From a bacterium (GTDB taxonomy: Bacteria > UBP18 > UBA7526): a stretch of 62,354 bases of DNA. Within the stretch, counting starts at the first letter, position 1; every line of letters begins with the position of its first letter. Made by a program: the position numbers and the translations under genes. Below the pieces are notes generated by a model. That model did no database searches, was not told the DNA's origin, and saw nothing but the letters and a program-made list of their open reading frames with translations. Below, in pieces: positions 43,838-52,265 of the stretch. The stretch is taken from the NCBI GenBank assembly GCA_030619985.1, contig JAUXAI010000003.1:1-62354 (forward strand). Reading direction: 5' to 3'.

Positions 43838-45817
43838 CTATTCACTGCGGGAAACCTCTTCCACCTTATAGGCCTCTATGATGTCTCCTTCTTTTATATC
43901 GTCAAAGTCTCCCAGACCGATGCCACACTCAAATCCTTCCTTCGCTTCCTTAACATCTTCCTTAAAACGCTTAAGGGAATTAATGTTTCCCTCATAGATT
44001 ACCTTCCCTTCCCTGATGAGTCTCACCTTGGCGTTCCTTATCATGTTCCCTTCTTTTACATAAGAGCCGGCAATCATTCCTTTAGGAATTTTGAATATCT
44101 GGCGTACCTCTGCCCTTCCCAAGATTATTTCTTTTAGCTTGGGGGCAAGCATTCCCTTCATGGCCTTCTTGACATCCTCTATTGCTTCATAGATGACGTC
44201 ATAGGTTCGGATGTCAACGTTCTCCCCGGAAGCCAGGCTTTGGGCACCAGGTGAACTTTCGACATGAAAACCGATAATCACAGCATCCGAGGCTGAGGCT
44301 AAGATAACATCCGATTCATTGATTGCCCCCACCCCCCTATGGATGACGTTTACCCTCACCTCTGCACTCGATAAAGATTCGAGGGAATCGCTCAGGGCTT
44401 CAATGGAACCCTGGACATCCCCCTTAATGACGAGAGAGAGTTCTTTCAATCTTCCTTCCTCTATCTGCCTATAGAGACCCTCCAGGCTAATGTGGGCTGG
44501 TTTGGCTAATTCTAAAGCCTTTGCTTTCTCCCGCCTCTTCTCTGCTATCTCACGCGCCTTAGTCTCGTCTTTCACCATCTCAAAGGTATCCCCTGCCTGG
44601 GGAACTTCAGAGAGACCAGAGACCTCAACTGGTATAGAAGGTCCGGCCTCTTCCACTTCTCTCCCTAGATCGTCGGCTAATGTTCTCACCTTCCCAGAAT
44701 AGTCTCCAACCGCCAGGATGTCCCCCACCCTCAGGGTTCCGCTCTGGACTAAAACTGTGGCCACCGGCCCCTTTCCTTTATCCAGTCGGGCTTCGATGAC
44801 CGTCCCTTTTGCGGGAAGGGTGGGATCGGCCTTCAATTCCAGCATCTCCGCTTCCAATAAGAGCATCTCCAATAATTCATCGATACCCTTCTTCTCCTTA
44901 GCAGAGACCTTAACCACAATGGTCTTCCCTCCCCATTCCTCAAACGTCAGATTATAATCCCTCAGCTGCCTCTTTACTCTTTCCGGATCAGCATTGGGTA
45001 GGTCGCACTTATTTATGGCAACTACTATGGGTACTTTTGCTGCCCGGGCATGGTCGATGGCCTCTACGGTTTGGGGCATGATCCCATCATCTGCAGCCAC
45101 CACCAGAACAACGATGTCCGTCACCTGTGCCCCCCTGGCTCGCATGGCAGTGAAGGCCTCGTGGCCCGGGGTATCTAAAAAGGTTACTTTACCCTTTTTC
45201 AATTCCACTTCATAGGCTCCGATATGCTGGGTGATTCCTCCCGCTTCCTGGGCAATGATGTTGCTCTCTCTTATGGCATCCAGAAGAAGGGTCTTTCTAT
45301 GGTCCACATGGCCCATGATGGTAACCACTGGTGGACGAGGAATTAATCTCTTTCCTTTCTCTATTTCTTTGGGGATGACCTTCTTCTTTGCTACCGGTAA
45401 GGCTTCAATAACGAATCCATACTCAAAGGCCACCCTATTGGCAGTGGCAACATCTAAAGATTGATTGATGGTCGCCATTATTCCGACACTCATTAATTTC
45501 TTTATTAGTTCGCTTACCTTTATTTTCATCTTTTGGGCTAATTCCCCAACCGTGATCGTCTCCTCAATCTTAATCACCTCTTTTGGTTTCTCCTCTACTG
45601 GTGGCTTCTCAATAATCTTCTCTACCTTCTCTGCTATTTCTGGGGCAGGCTTCTCCTTCTCCTCTATCTTGGCAATGACCTTCGCTATCTCTTCTTTAAT
45701 GAGAACGCTCATATGGCTCTTCACTTCAATCTCTAGTTCTTTCAATAGGGCAAGGAGTTCCTTACTGGTCATCCCTAACTCCCGAGCCAGTTCATATACC
45801 TTCATTCTCTCAACCAT
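43838..45817 (-). CDS. infB: Translation initiation factor IF-2 with altered P-loop
   Basis: 659 residues, short N-terminal extension. Two N-terminal IF2_N modules ([20 protein letters not shown], and [20 protein letters not shown]), then the GTPase: G1 [19 protein letters not shown] (about 164-182), G3 [21 protein letters not shown]4 VAINKCDLP, followed by domains II-IV ([40 protein letters not shown], and the C-terminal [20 protein letters not shown]). G1 is normally GHVDHGKT; here the Gly before Lys is Arg (codon AGA at 45296-45298, residue 174). The other G motifs are normal. ATG has GGAGG 6 bases upstream. Confidence 0.95.
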   Translation of the reverse strand: MVERMKVYELARELGMTSKELLALLKELEIEVKSHMSVLIKEEIAKVIAKIEEKEKPAPEIAEKVEKIIEKPPVEEKPKEVIKIEETITVGELAQKMKIKVSELIKKLMSVGIMATINQSLDVATANRVAFEYGFVIEALPVAKKKVIPKEIEKGKRLIPRPPVVTIMGHVDHRKTLLLDAIRESNIIAQEAGGITQHIGAYEVELKKGKVTFLDTPGHEAFTAMRARGAQVTDIVVLVVAADDGIMPQTVEAIDHARAAKVPIVVAINKCDLPNADPERVKRQLRDYNLTFEEWGGKTIVVKVSAKEKKGIDELLEMLLLEAEMLELKADPTLPAKGTVIEARLDKGKGPVATVLVQSGTLRVGDILAVGDYSGKVRTLADDLGREVEEAGPSIPVEVSGLSEVPQAGDTFEMVKDETKAREIAEKRREKAKALELAKPAHISLEGLYRQIEEGRLKELSLVIKGDVQGSIEALSDSLESLSSAEVRVNVIHRGVGAINESDVILASASDAVIIGFHVESSPGAQSLASGENVDIRTYDVIYEAIEDVKKAMKGMLAPKLKEIILGRAEVRQIFKIPKGMIAGSYVKEGNMIRNAKVRLIREGKVIYEGNINSLKRFKEDVKEAKEGFECGIGLGDFDDIKEGDIIEAYKVEEVSRSE

Positions 45818-45877
45818 AGTATTCCTCCCTCAATTCAGTTGATAAGTTGACAAGTTAATAAGAAAACATCTGGTTAC

Positions 45878-45991
45878 GGTTAGGGTTAAGTTGTTAGTTT
45901 GGTTGTTAGGTTAGGTAGTTGGTCTTTACACACCTTTCCCTTGCCTAACTACCAAACCCACTACCTTACTTTAACCTAACTACATAACCTG
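45878..45991. repeat. Inverted heptamer element, copy 2 (gene-less)
   Basis: 114 bp between nusA and infB. Left half ggttagggttaag, ttgttagtttggttgtt, aggttaggtagttggtc; centre tttacacac; right half cttgcctaactaccaaaccc, actaccttactttaacctaa, ctacataacctg. The order of words matches copy 1 (37384-37500) closely, with point differences. Confidence 0.85.
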
Positions 45992-46000
45992 CGTCGATTA

Positions 46001-47257
46001 TTAACTGCTGACTTTTTTCTCTTCTGTTTCCCCTATCAAATCCTTTGCTGCTTTTAGGATTTTTTCGGCAGTCTTCTTTCCAATTCCTTTAACCTTTGTC
46101 AAATCTTCCATTTTACTTTGGGCAATATCAACTACGTTCTTAAAACCTGCTTCCTCTAAAGCCTTAGCACTCTTTTCTCCTACGCCTGGTAGTTCAGTCA
46201 ACTTTATCTTTGCCTTCTCTTCCAAGGCCTTTTCTTCCGGGCTCTTGAGATCTATCTTCCATCCAGTCAGTTTTGCTGCCAGGCGAACGTTCTGTCCTTT
46301 TTTACCAATGGCCAGGGAGAGCTTATCCTTGGGAACGATGACCTCCATCCCCCCCTCTTCCTTGTGGACGATAACTTCCTGCACCTGGGCGGGCTTTAGG
46401 GCGCTTGAGACAAAGGCAACCGCATCCTCATTATAGGGGATGATGTCGACCTTCTCTCCTCTTAGTTCCTGGATGATGGAGTTCACCCTTGCTCCCCTGG
46501 TTCCCACACAGGAGCCCACAGCATCGACATTGGCATCCTTTGAGAAGACGGCGATTTTCGTCCTCCCTCCTGCCTCCCGGGCGATATTTTTTATCTCAAC
46601 AATCTTCTCATATACCTCAGGGACCTCTAATTCAAATAATCTCCTCACCAGTCCCGGATGGGTCCTGGAGAGTATGATCTGGGGTCCCCTCGGGGTTCTC
46701 TTTACATTCAGGATATAGGTCTTTATCCTATCCCCGTATCTATAATCCTCACCCCAGGTTTGCTCCCTTACGGGCAGGATGGCCTCTATTTTTCCTAAGG
46801 TCACGATTACTGTTTTATGTTCACTGCGCTGGACGATTCCCGTAATAATATCTCCCTCCCTCTCTTTAAACTCTTGGTATATCTTCTCCCTCTCCGCCTC
46901 CCTTATTCTCTGAGTAACCACCTGCTTTGCCGTCTGGACGGCAATCCTCCCAAACTCCTTGGGGGTGATCTCTACCTCTATCTCCTGATTCAACCTCACC
47001 TTCTTCTTTATTCTCTTGGCCTCTTCCTTCCCTATCTCTATCCTGGGATCCTCTATTTCCTTAACCACTCTTTTTTTGACCAGTACCCTCAGTCTTCCGG
47101 TATCTGGACTAATATCGATGGTTACATTCTCACTGGAACCGAAGTGCTTCTTATAGGCAGAAAGGAGAGCGGAGCGTAGGGCCTCAACAATGATCCCCAG
47201 CTCTATTTCCTTCTCCTTCCTTATCTCGTCCATTAATCCCTTCAACTCAACACTCAT
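46001..47257 (-). CDS. nusA: Transcription termination/antitermination protein NusA
   Basis: 418 residues. N-terminal RNAP-binding domain (about 1-125), S1 domain (EGDIITGIVQRSEHKTVIVT, about 133-195), two KH domains (SCVGTRGARVNSIIQELRGE, about 250; LSLAIGKKGQNVRLAAKLTG, about 310), and one C-terminal helix-hairpin-helix pair (LPGVGEKSAKALEEAGFKNV, VKGIGKKTAEKILKAAKDL). In the standard rimP-nusA-infB order. Confidence 0.96.
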   Translation of the reverse strand: MSVELKGLMDEIRKEKEIELGIIVEALRSALLSAYKKHFGSSENVTIDISPDTGRLRVLVKKRVVKEIEDPRIEIGKEEAKRIKKKVRLNQEIEVEITPKEFGRIAVQTAKQVVTQRIREAEREKIYQEFKEREGDIITGIVQRSEHKTVIVTLGKIEAILPVREQTWGEDYRYGDRIKTYILNVKRTPRGPQIILSRTHPGLVRRLFELEVPEVYEKIVEIKNIAREAGGRTKIAVFSKDANVDAVGSCVGTRGARVNSIIQELRGEKVDIIPYNEDAVAFVSSALKPAQVQEVIVHKEEGGMEVIVPKDKLSLAIGKKGQNVRLAAKLTGWKIDLKSPEEKALEEKAKIKLTELPGVGEKSAKALEEAGFKNVVDIAQSKMEDLTKVKGIGKKTAEKILKAAKDLIGETEEKKVSS

Positions 47258-47323
47258 TCTCTCTTATTCTCCCTTCGTGTAGTTTCGTGTGTCATTTTAT
47301 TTATTCTTCTTTACCCTTCGTGT

Positions 47324-47776
47324 TTATTCGTGTAAATTGGCTTTGGCTATATTCTTTATCGGAATCTCTATAATCTTGCCTTCCTTTGTTTCCAAGGCAA
47401 CCCGTTCCTCTTTATAATCCTTCAGGGTTCCCACAAATCTCTTCTGATTATCGATGGGTGAGAAGGTCTTGACCTTAATTAATCTTCCTATAAACCTCTT
47501 AAAATCCTTTTCTCTCTTCAACGGTCTATCCAGGCCAGGAGAAGAGACCTCCAAGAGATAATGACCCCTTATAATATCAGTTCTATCTATGATAGGCTCT
47601 ATTCTTTGACTCAACCTTTCGCAGTCGTCTATCTTAATTCCACCAGGCTTATCAATGTAGAGGCGTAGTATACCCCTACCCTTTCCCATTTTGTACTCAA
47701 TATCTACCAACTCCATCCCCTCTTCTTCTAGAATAGGGAGAACCAGCCTCTCCACTTCCTCTCTCACTTTTCCCAT
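47324..47776 (-). CDS. rimP: Ribosome maturation factor RimP
   Basis: 150 residues from the ATG at 47776, 7 bases after GGAGG; an ATG at 47782 is too close to it and the longer frame to 47866 overlaps the upstream terminator. GMELVDIEYKMGKGRGILRL (about 20-39), YIDKPGGIKIDDCERLSQRI, YLLEVSSPGLDRPLKREKDF (about 76-95). 30S assembly factor. The final LHE and TAA come from an ATTCGTG repeat word. Confidence 0.9.
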   Translation of the reverse strand: MGKVREEVERLVLPILEEEGMELVDIEYKMGKGRGILRLYIDKPGGIKIDDCERLSQRIEPIIDRTDIIRGHYLLEVSSPGLDRPLKREKDFKRFIGRLIKVKTFSPIDNQKRFVGTLKDYKEERVALETKEGKIIEIPIKNIAKANLHE

Positions 47777-47840
47777 CGCCATTCCTCCAAATTTCTGTTT
47801 TCCTCTGTGTTCTCTATTATTTCTCTGTGACCTTTGTGGT

Positions 47841-47870
47841 AAAAGAAAGGAGTGGGTTAAGCCCACTCCT
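47841..47870 (-). terminator. Intrinsic terminator after proS
   Basis: Perfect 9-bp stem aggagtggg/cccactcct (47870-47862 and 47856-47848), 5-base loop, followed on the minus strand by TTTCTTTT. It separates proS from the rimP-nusA-infB operon. Confidence 0.85.
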
Positions 47871-47932
47871 AAGAAGCAAATCCTAAGGTTATAATACTAT
47901 AGCACAGATACATCTAAAATGCAAGAAAAATT

Positions 47933-49642
47933 TTACATCTCACGTAAAGACCTGATTTTAGGAATGAGGTCTTTTTTATCGATTTCGTGGACTTTGTTGT
48001 TCTTGCGGATTTTTATTTCGATTTTATTTCCTTTTATTGCCTTGTTGCCGATGGTGATTCTAAGGGGGATACCCATTAAGTCAGCGTCCTTGAACTTCGC
48101 TCCAGCCCTCAAGTCTCTATCATCGAGAAGGATTTCTATCCCCTCTTTCTCTAAAGAATTATAGACCTTTTCTGCTATTTTGATTTGTCTCTTATCCTGG
48201 TTATTTACGATTAAAACTAAAACCTGATAAGGGGCAATTGAAAGCGGCCAGATGATTCCATTTTCATCATGATTCTGTTCTATGCTAGCAGCCATTATCC
48301 TATCCAGACCGATGCCGTAGCAGCCCATGATCATGGGTTTCTCTTTTCCTTTCTCATCCAAGAAGGTAGCCTTCAAAACCTGGGAATATTTGGTTCCCAG
48401 TTTGAAGACATGGCCCACCTCAATCCCTCGGGAGAAGGTAAGTTTTGTCTTACACTTAGGGCAGAGATCTTCGGGAATGACACTCCTTATATCCAAGATC
48501 CTATCTACCTTGAAGTCCCGGTCGATATTGATATTGATCAAGTGGTAATCCTTCTCATTGGCCCCACTAATCATATTCTTCATACTGGCTACATCAGAAT
48601 CAGCAATAATCTTAATCTTCAGTCCCACCGGGCCACTAAATCCTAAAGAAGCACTGGTTACTTTCTCAATGGTCTTTTCATCTGCTAAGAGAATTTCCTT
48701 CGCTTTCAGTAACTTCTCCAATCTTCTCTCGTTTACCCCATGGTCTCCTCTAATTAGAATGGCAATTGGCTTTCCATCTACCTTATAGATCAGGGTCTTC
48801 ACCAGATCCTTCGGCTTGCACTTCAAGAATCCAGTCACCTCTTCTACGCTCTTCATCCCCGGTGTCTTCACCTTCTTTAATGGTTTTTCTTTTACCGATG
48901 ACTGGTGACCGGTGACCGGTGACCGGTGATATTCTGCCCGATTAACATTCGCCGCATAGCCACACTTCTTGCAGTAGACTATTTGGTCCTCTCCTGTCTT
49001 GGCTAAGACCATGAACTCATGGGAGACATCCCCACCGATAGGGCCAGTATCTGCTTCCACCGCCTTATACTTCAGTCCGCACCTATCGAAGATATTTTGA
49101 TATGTCTGATACATTTTCTTATAATTCTTCTCCAGGTCCTTTTCATTCCTATCGAAGGAATAGGCGTCCTTCATATGGAACTCCCGGGCCCTCATCATCC
49201 CGAAACGAGGCCTTATCTCATCCCGGAACTTGGTCTGGATCTGATAGAGAGTAAGAGGAAGCTGTCTATAGGATTTTACCTCCCTTCTTGCCAAATCAGT
49301 GATTACCTCTTCATGGGTCGGTCCCAAACCGAATAATCTATTATGCCTATCCTTTATTCTCATAAGTTCCGGACCATAGACCTCCCATCTTCCGCTCTCT
49401 TCCCATAATTCCTGAGGGCTCAATGTGGGAAGGAGGACCTCTTGGGCTCCCGTCTTATTCATCTCTTCCCGTATGATATTTTCTATCTTTCTTATCACTC
49501 TATAGCCCAGAGGGAGATAGGTATATATTCCAGAGGCCAATTTTCTCATCAGCCCTGCCCGGATCATAAGTTTATGGCTTACAATCTTCGCCTCTTTCGG
49601 TGCTTCCTTCAATGTAGGAAACAACCCTTTTGACATTCTCAT
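47933..49642 (-). CDS. proS: Prolyl-tRNA synthetase, with in-frame heptamer insert
   Basis: 569 residues, bacterial type with the YbaK editing insertion. Motif 1 LMRKLASGIYTYLPLGYRVI (about 32-51), GPTHEEVITDLAR (about 107-119), motif 2 FRDEIRPRFGMMRAREFHMK (about 137-156), motif 3 GCYGIGLDRIMAA (about 443-455). Before the editing domain the segment RSPVTGHQSS (about residues 238-249) is encoded by five tandem ccggtga-type units (48895-48929) and is not expected in the family. ATG has GGGAG 7 bases upstream. Confidence 0.95.
   Translation of the reverse strand: MRMSKGLFPTLKEAPKEAKIVSHKLMIRAGLMRKLASGIYTYLPLGYRVIRKIENIIREEMNKTGAQEVLLPTLSPQELWEESGRWEVYGPELMRIKDRHNRLFGLGPTHEEVITDLARREVKSYRQLPLTLYQIQTKFRDEIRPRFGMMRAREFHMKDAYSFDRNEKDLEKNYKKMYQTYQNIFDRCGLKYKAVEADTGPIGGDVSHEFMVLAKTGEDQIVYCKKCGYAANVNRAEYHRSPVTGHQSSVKEKPLKKVKTPGMKSVEEVTGFLKCKPKDLVKTLIYKVDGKPIAILIRGDHGVNERRLEKLLKAKEILLADEKTIEKVTSASLGFSGPVGLKIKIIADSDVASMKNMISGANEKDYHLININIDRDFKVDRILDIRSVIPEDLCPKCKTKLTFSRGIEVGHVFKLGTKYSQVLKATFLDEKGKEKPMIMGCYGIGLDRIMAASIEQNHDENGIIWPLSIAPYQVLVLIVNNQDKRQIKIAEKVYNSLEKEGIEILLDDRDLRAGAKFKDADLMGIPLRITIGNKAIKGNKIEIKIRKNNKVHEIDKKDLIPKIRSLREM
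48895..48929. repeat. Heptamer array (5 units, ccggtga) inside proS
   Basis: ccgatga (48895-48901), ctggtga (48902-48908) and three ccggtga units (48909-48929). It codes for the linker between the catalytic and editing domains. Confidence 0.95.
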
Positions 49643-49666
49643 AATAATCTCCCAATAGTCTCTTTT

Positions 49667-49710
49667 TCGTTGATCAGTTGAGTCAGTTAAGCCCGTTTGG
49701 ACAGTTTGGC
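49667..49710. repeat. Left flank array of the four-helix-bundle gene (cagtt orientation)
   Basis: gttgatcagttgagtcagtt and gtttggacagtttgg words on the plus strand. They encode the last residues (KLSKRA) and the stop of the four-helix-bundle gene and face the oppositely oriented words at 50080-50116. Confidence 0.7.
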
Positions 49711-50064
49711 CCGTAGATAACGGGTGAGGCCATCTATCAACTTTCTTGTCTTCTCTGCCTGCTGATATACCTTCTCAAATTGTTCTTTGCTAATGTAATT
49801 CTGATCTAAGGCAATGTATAAACAAGATTGAACCTCTCCAGTCGATCTTCTAGCATAGTTTAAAAACCTTATGAATTCTCTATTCGACTGACTAGTGAAT
49901 CCTTCTGCGATATTATTCATTGTTGAAATGGCTGCTCCAGTAGTTTGGCCCTGAAGTCGATAATCCTTAGAAAATAGTTTCTGCTTAACTAGATCGTAAA
50001 CCATCTTTGTTAAAATCCTTGCTTCCTGCCAACACTGTAGATCTTCAAATCTCTTAATCTTCAT
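49687..50064 (-). CDS. S23/IVP-type four-helix-bundle protein
   Basis: 125 residues. The opening IKRFEDLQCWQEARILTKMV, the middle IAEGFTSQSNREFIRFLNYA (about 52-71) and STGEVQSCLYIALDQNYIS (about 74-92) are the signatures of the four-helix-bundle family first found in 23S rRNA intervening sequences; the same fold is used by Avd of diversity-generating retroelements. Function unknown. No reverse transcriptase or template/variable repeat is visible nearby. It is wedged between ispG and proS and bounded on both sides by repeat words in inverted orientation. Confidence 0.88.
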   Translation of the reverse strand: MKIKRFEDLQCWQEARILTKMVYDLVKQKLFSKDYRLQGQTTGAAISTMNNIAEGFTSQSNREFIRFLNYARRSTGEVQSCLYIALDQNYISKEQFEKVYQQAEKTRKLIDGLTRYLRAKLSKRA

Positions 50065-50079
50065 CCCATCACTTTCTTA

Positions 50080-50116
50080 ACTAGCTAAACTGACAAACTG
50101 ACTAAACTGACAAAAC
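50080..50116. repeat. Right flank array of the four-helix-bundle gene (aactgac orientation)
   Basis: ctaaactgacaaactgac and taaactgacaaaacg words on the plus strand, i.e. gtcagttt repeated on the coding strand. They supply the last codons (LSV) and TAG stop of ispG and are complementary to words in the left flank. Confidence 0.75.
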
Positions 50117-51166
50117 GTTTTTTATTTCTTTCAAGAGTGTAGAGACTAAATCTTTCTCTTTTACCTTCTTTATTACTCTGCCTTTTCTGAAGATTACCCC
50201 TATCTTCTCTCCTCCCGCAATGCCGATGTCTGCTTCCCTTGCCTCTCCTGGGCCATTCACCACACAACCCATTATGGCCACTTTTAAGGATATTGAACAT
50301 TGAACATTGAACATTGAATAATTTAATCTTCTTTCTACTTCTTTTGCTATTTTAATCAAGTCTATCTCGCAGCGGCCACAGGTGGGACAGGCGATGATCT
50401 CAATCCCTTTCCGTAATCCTAAAGCTCTCAATATCTCATGGCCCACCCTTACCTCTTCCTGGGGTGGACCAGTGAGAGAGACCCTGATAGTATCCCCTAT
50501 TCCTTCAAGCAGTAGGCTTCCGATTCCCAGGGCAGACTTAATTATTCCCGAGGGAGGAAGGCCAGTAGCCGTTATCCCCAGATGAAGGGGGTAGTTACAT
50601 CTCTTAGCCATCAAGCGATAGGCCTCTATGGTAGTTAAAACATCGCTTGCTTTTAGAGAGACAATGATCTCGTAGAATTTCTCTTTTTCAAATATCTTTA
50701 TAGAGTCTTGGGCACTTCTTACCATGGCTTGGGCTAAAGGACCTTTATATCTCTTTCTATCGAGGGAACCGGAGTTTACCCCGATCCTTATGGGAATTCC
50801 CTTCTCTTTTGCTTTCCTTATAATCTGAATAATCTTCTCTTTGTCTCTGATATTCCCGGGGTTTATCCTTATGCCATCTGCTCCATTTTCCAGGGCTTCC
50901 AGGGCCAACCGATAATCGAAGTGAATATCGGCAATTAAGGGAATCTTAATTTTCTTCTTTATCTTAGAGATTACCCTCGCTGCCTCCCGATCTGGAATGG
51001 CAACCCTTATGATCTCACACCCCTCTTTTTCTAACTCTTTAATCTGTTTAACTGTTGCTTTTATATCTCTGGTGTCTGTCTTGGTCATGGACTGAACAGA
51101 GACTGGTGCTCCACCACCAACAGCTACTTTGCCTATCTTGACTCTTCTACTTCGCCTTCTCTTCAT
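50102..51166 (-). CDS. ispG: (E)-4-hydroxy-3-methylbut-2-enyl-diphosphate synthase, with in-frame heptamer insert
   Basis: 354 residues. Penultimate MEP-pathway step, using a [4Fe-4S] cluster. GAPVSVQSMTKTDTRDI (about 20-36), IPLIADIHFDYRLALEAL (about 76-93), GADGIRINPGNI (about 96-107), cluster cysteines in CPTCGRCEIDL (about 262-272) and GCVVNGPGEA (about 299-308). Between them NYSMFNVQCSIS (about 282-293) is encoded by four ttgaaca-type units (50293-50320) and looks inserted. Overlaps the rseP stop by 20 bases. Confidence 0.94.
   Translation of the reverse strand: MKRRRSRRVKIGKVAVGGGAPVSVQSMTKTDTRDIKATVKQIKELEKEGCEIIRVAIPDREAARVISKIKKKIKIPLIADIHFDYRLALEALENGADGIRINPGNIRDKEKIIQIIRKAKEKGIPIRIGVNSGSLDRKRYKGPLAQAMVRSAQDSIKIFEKEKFYEIIVSLKASDVLTTIEAYRLMAKRCNYPLHLGITATGLPPSGIIKSALGIGSLLLEGIGDTIRVSLTGPPQEEVRVGHEILRALGLRKGIEIIACPTCGRCEIDLIKIAKEVERRLNYSMFNVQCSISLKVAIMGCVVNGPGEAREADIGIAGGEKIGVIFRKGRVIKKVKEKDLVSTLLKEIKNVLSV
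50293..50320. repeat. Heptamer array (4 units, ttgaaca) inside ispG
   Basis: Three perfect ttgaaca units (50293-50313) and ttgaata (50314-50320), lying between the two iron-sulfur cysteine motifs. Confidence 0.95.
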
Positions 51167-52265
51167 GAGGAAGAACTCTCTCTATAATAGACTTTTCTTT
51201 TTCTATTTTCTTTAACTGAACCCATCTGTTGATATCGTTAGAGAAAACAAGGGCTGCCAGCATAGCGACAATGAATATTCCTATTTTCTGAGCAATCTCT
51301 CTTCCCCTGTCATTTAAGGGGGAACCCTTGATCTTCTCAATGCCTAAAAGGAGGACATGACCGCCATCCAGAAGGGGAATGGGAAGAAGGTTGATTATTC
51401 CCACATTAATATTTAAGAAGGCGAAGAAGAGAAGGAAGGATGATGGGCCCAGGCGGGCAGCCTCTCCTGCCATATGGGGAATCCATAGGGGGCCGGCTAG
51501 ATTTCTAACCGATATCTTAAGAGTGATAAGTTTCCAGAAGGTGATGAGGATTAAAAGAGTTACATTGATTGTCTGTCTTACCCCTCTTTCTATTGCCTGA
51601 AAAATATTGTATTTTTTAACTCCTATCTCTTTTTCTGGGAAGGGTGTTATGGCTATTCCAATCTCTCCTTTACCTGTCTTGGGATTGAGCCTGGGTATAA
51701 CTTCTTTAGTTATTTCTTTCCCTTCATGAATAATGGATAATATTATCTTTTCTCCTGGATGCTCAGTAATGAGAGTGCGTAATTCGGAGAAATCTTTTTT
51801 TACCACTCCATTTATCTTGAAAATTCTATCGCCTGGTTGTAGCCCTATTTCCTGGGCAGGGGATGCCTTTAAGACTTCCTGGATGTTCAAAGACACAAGA
51901 TAATCAGGAACGCCTGAAAGGAATATCGCAGTAAACACTAGAAAGGCTAAAAGCCAATGCATCAGAGGACCAGATACTAAGACAGATAGTCTCTGAAGAA
52001 TAGATTTGGAGTTGAACTCCCAGGGAGCACCAGTTATCTCACTAGGATCCATGCCCGCTAATTTAACATATCCTCCTATTAATGGGAACCAGGGAATAAT
52101 ATACTCCGTTTCTCCCTTTTTAAAACCAAAGAGCTTGCGGCCATAGCCCAGGGCAAAGGTTTTTACTCGAATACCGGCCTTCTTGGCCAGAAGAAAATGG
52201 CCCAATTCATGGAAGAATATGGTGGGGCCGAGAAGAATAAGGGTGGCAATAATGGTGGTCAACAT
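51147..52265 (-). CDS. rseP: Site-2 metalloprotease RseP
   Basis: 372 residues, four transmembrane helices. Zinc motif FFHELGHFLLAKKAG (HExxH, about 17-31), one PDZ domain (ASPAQEIGLQPGDRIFKING, about 134-153) and the second catalytic motif NLLPIPLLDGGHVLLL (about 290-305). Cleaves membrane-embedded substrates such as anti-sigma factors. In the dxr-rseP-ispG order common in bacteria; overlaps dxr by 7 bases. Confidence 0.94.
   Translation of the reverse strand: MLTTIIATLILLGPTIFFHELGHFLLAKKAGIRVKTFALGYGRKLFGFKKGETEYIIPWFPLIGGYVKLAGMDPSEITGAPWEFNSKSILQRLSVLVSGPLMHWLLAFLVFTAIFLSGVPDYLVSLNIQEVLKASPAQEIGLQPGDRIFKINGVVKKDFSELRTLITEHPGEKIILSIIHEGKEITKEVIPRLNPKTGKGEIGIAITPFPEKEIGVKKYNIFQAIERGVRQTINVTLLILITFWKLITLKISVRNLAGPLWIPHMAGEAARLGPSSFLLFFAFLNINVGIINLLPIPLLDGGHVLLLGIEKIKGSPLNDRGREIAQKIGIFIVAMLAALVFSNDINRWVQLKKIEKEKSIIERVLPHEEKAK

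Noticed and set aside
43577-44137. 186-codon plus-strand frame opposite ylxP/infB
   Set aside because: It is antisense to two clearly conserved genes, and its hydrophobic composition is a mirror of their codon use.
47777-47866. Longer RimP reading frame
   Set aside because: It would start inside the perfect terminator stem after proS; the ATG at 47776 has a well-placed GGAGG.
49687-50064. Diversity-generating retroelement
   Set aside because: The four-helix-bundle protein shares the Avd fold, but there is no reverse transcriptase and no template/variable repeat pair in the window.
50085-50300. 71-codon minus-strand frame
   Set aside because: It overlaps ispG in another frame and includes the heptamer array; no coding evidence.
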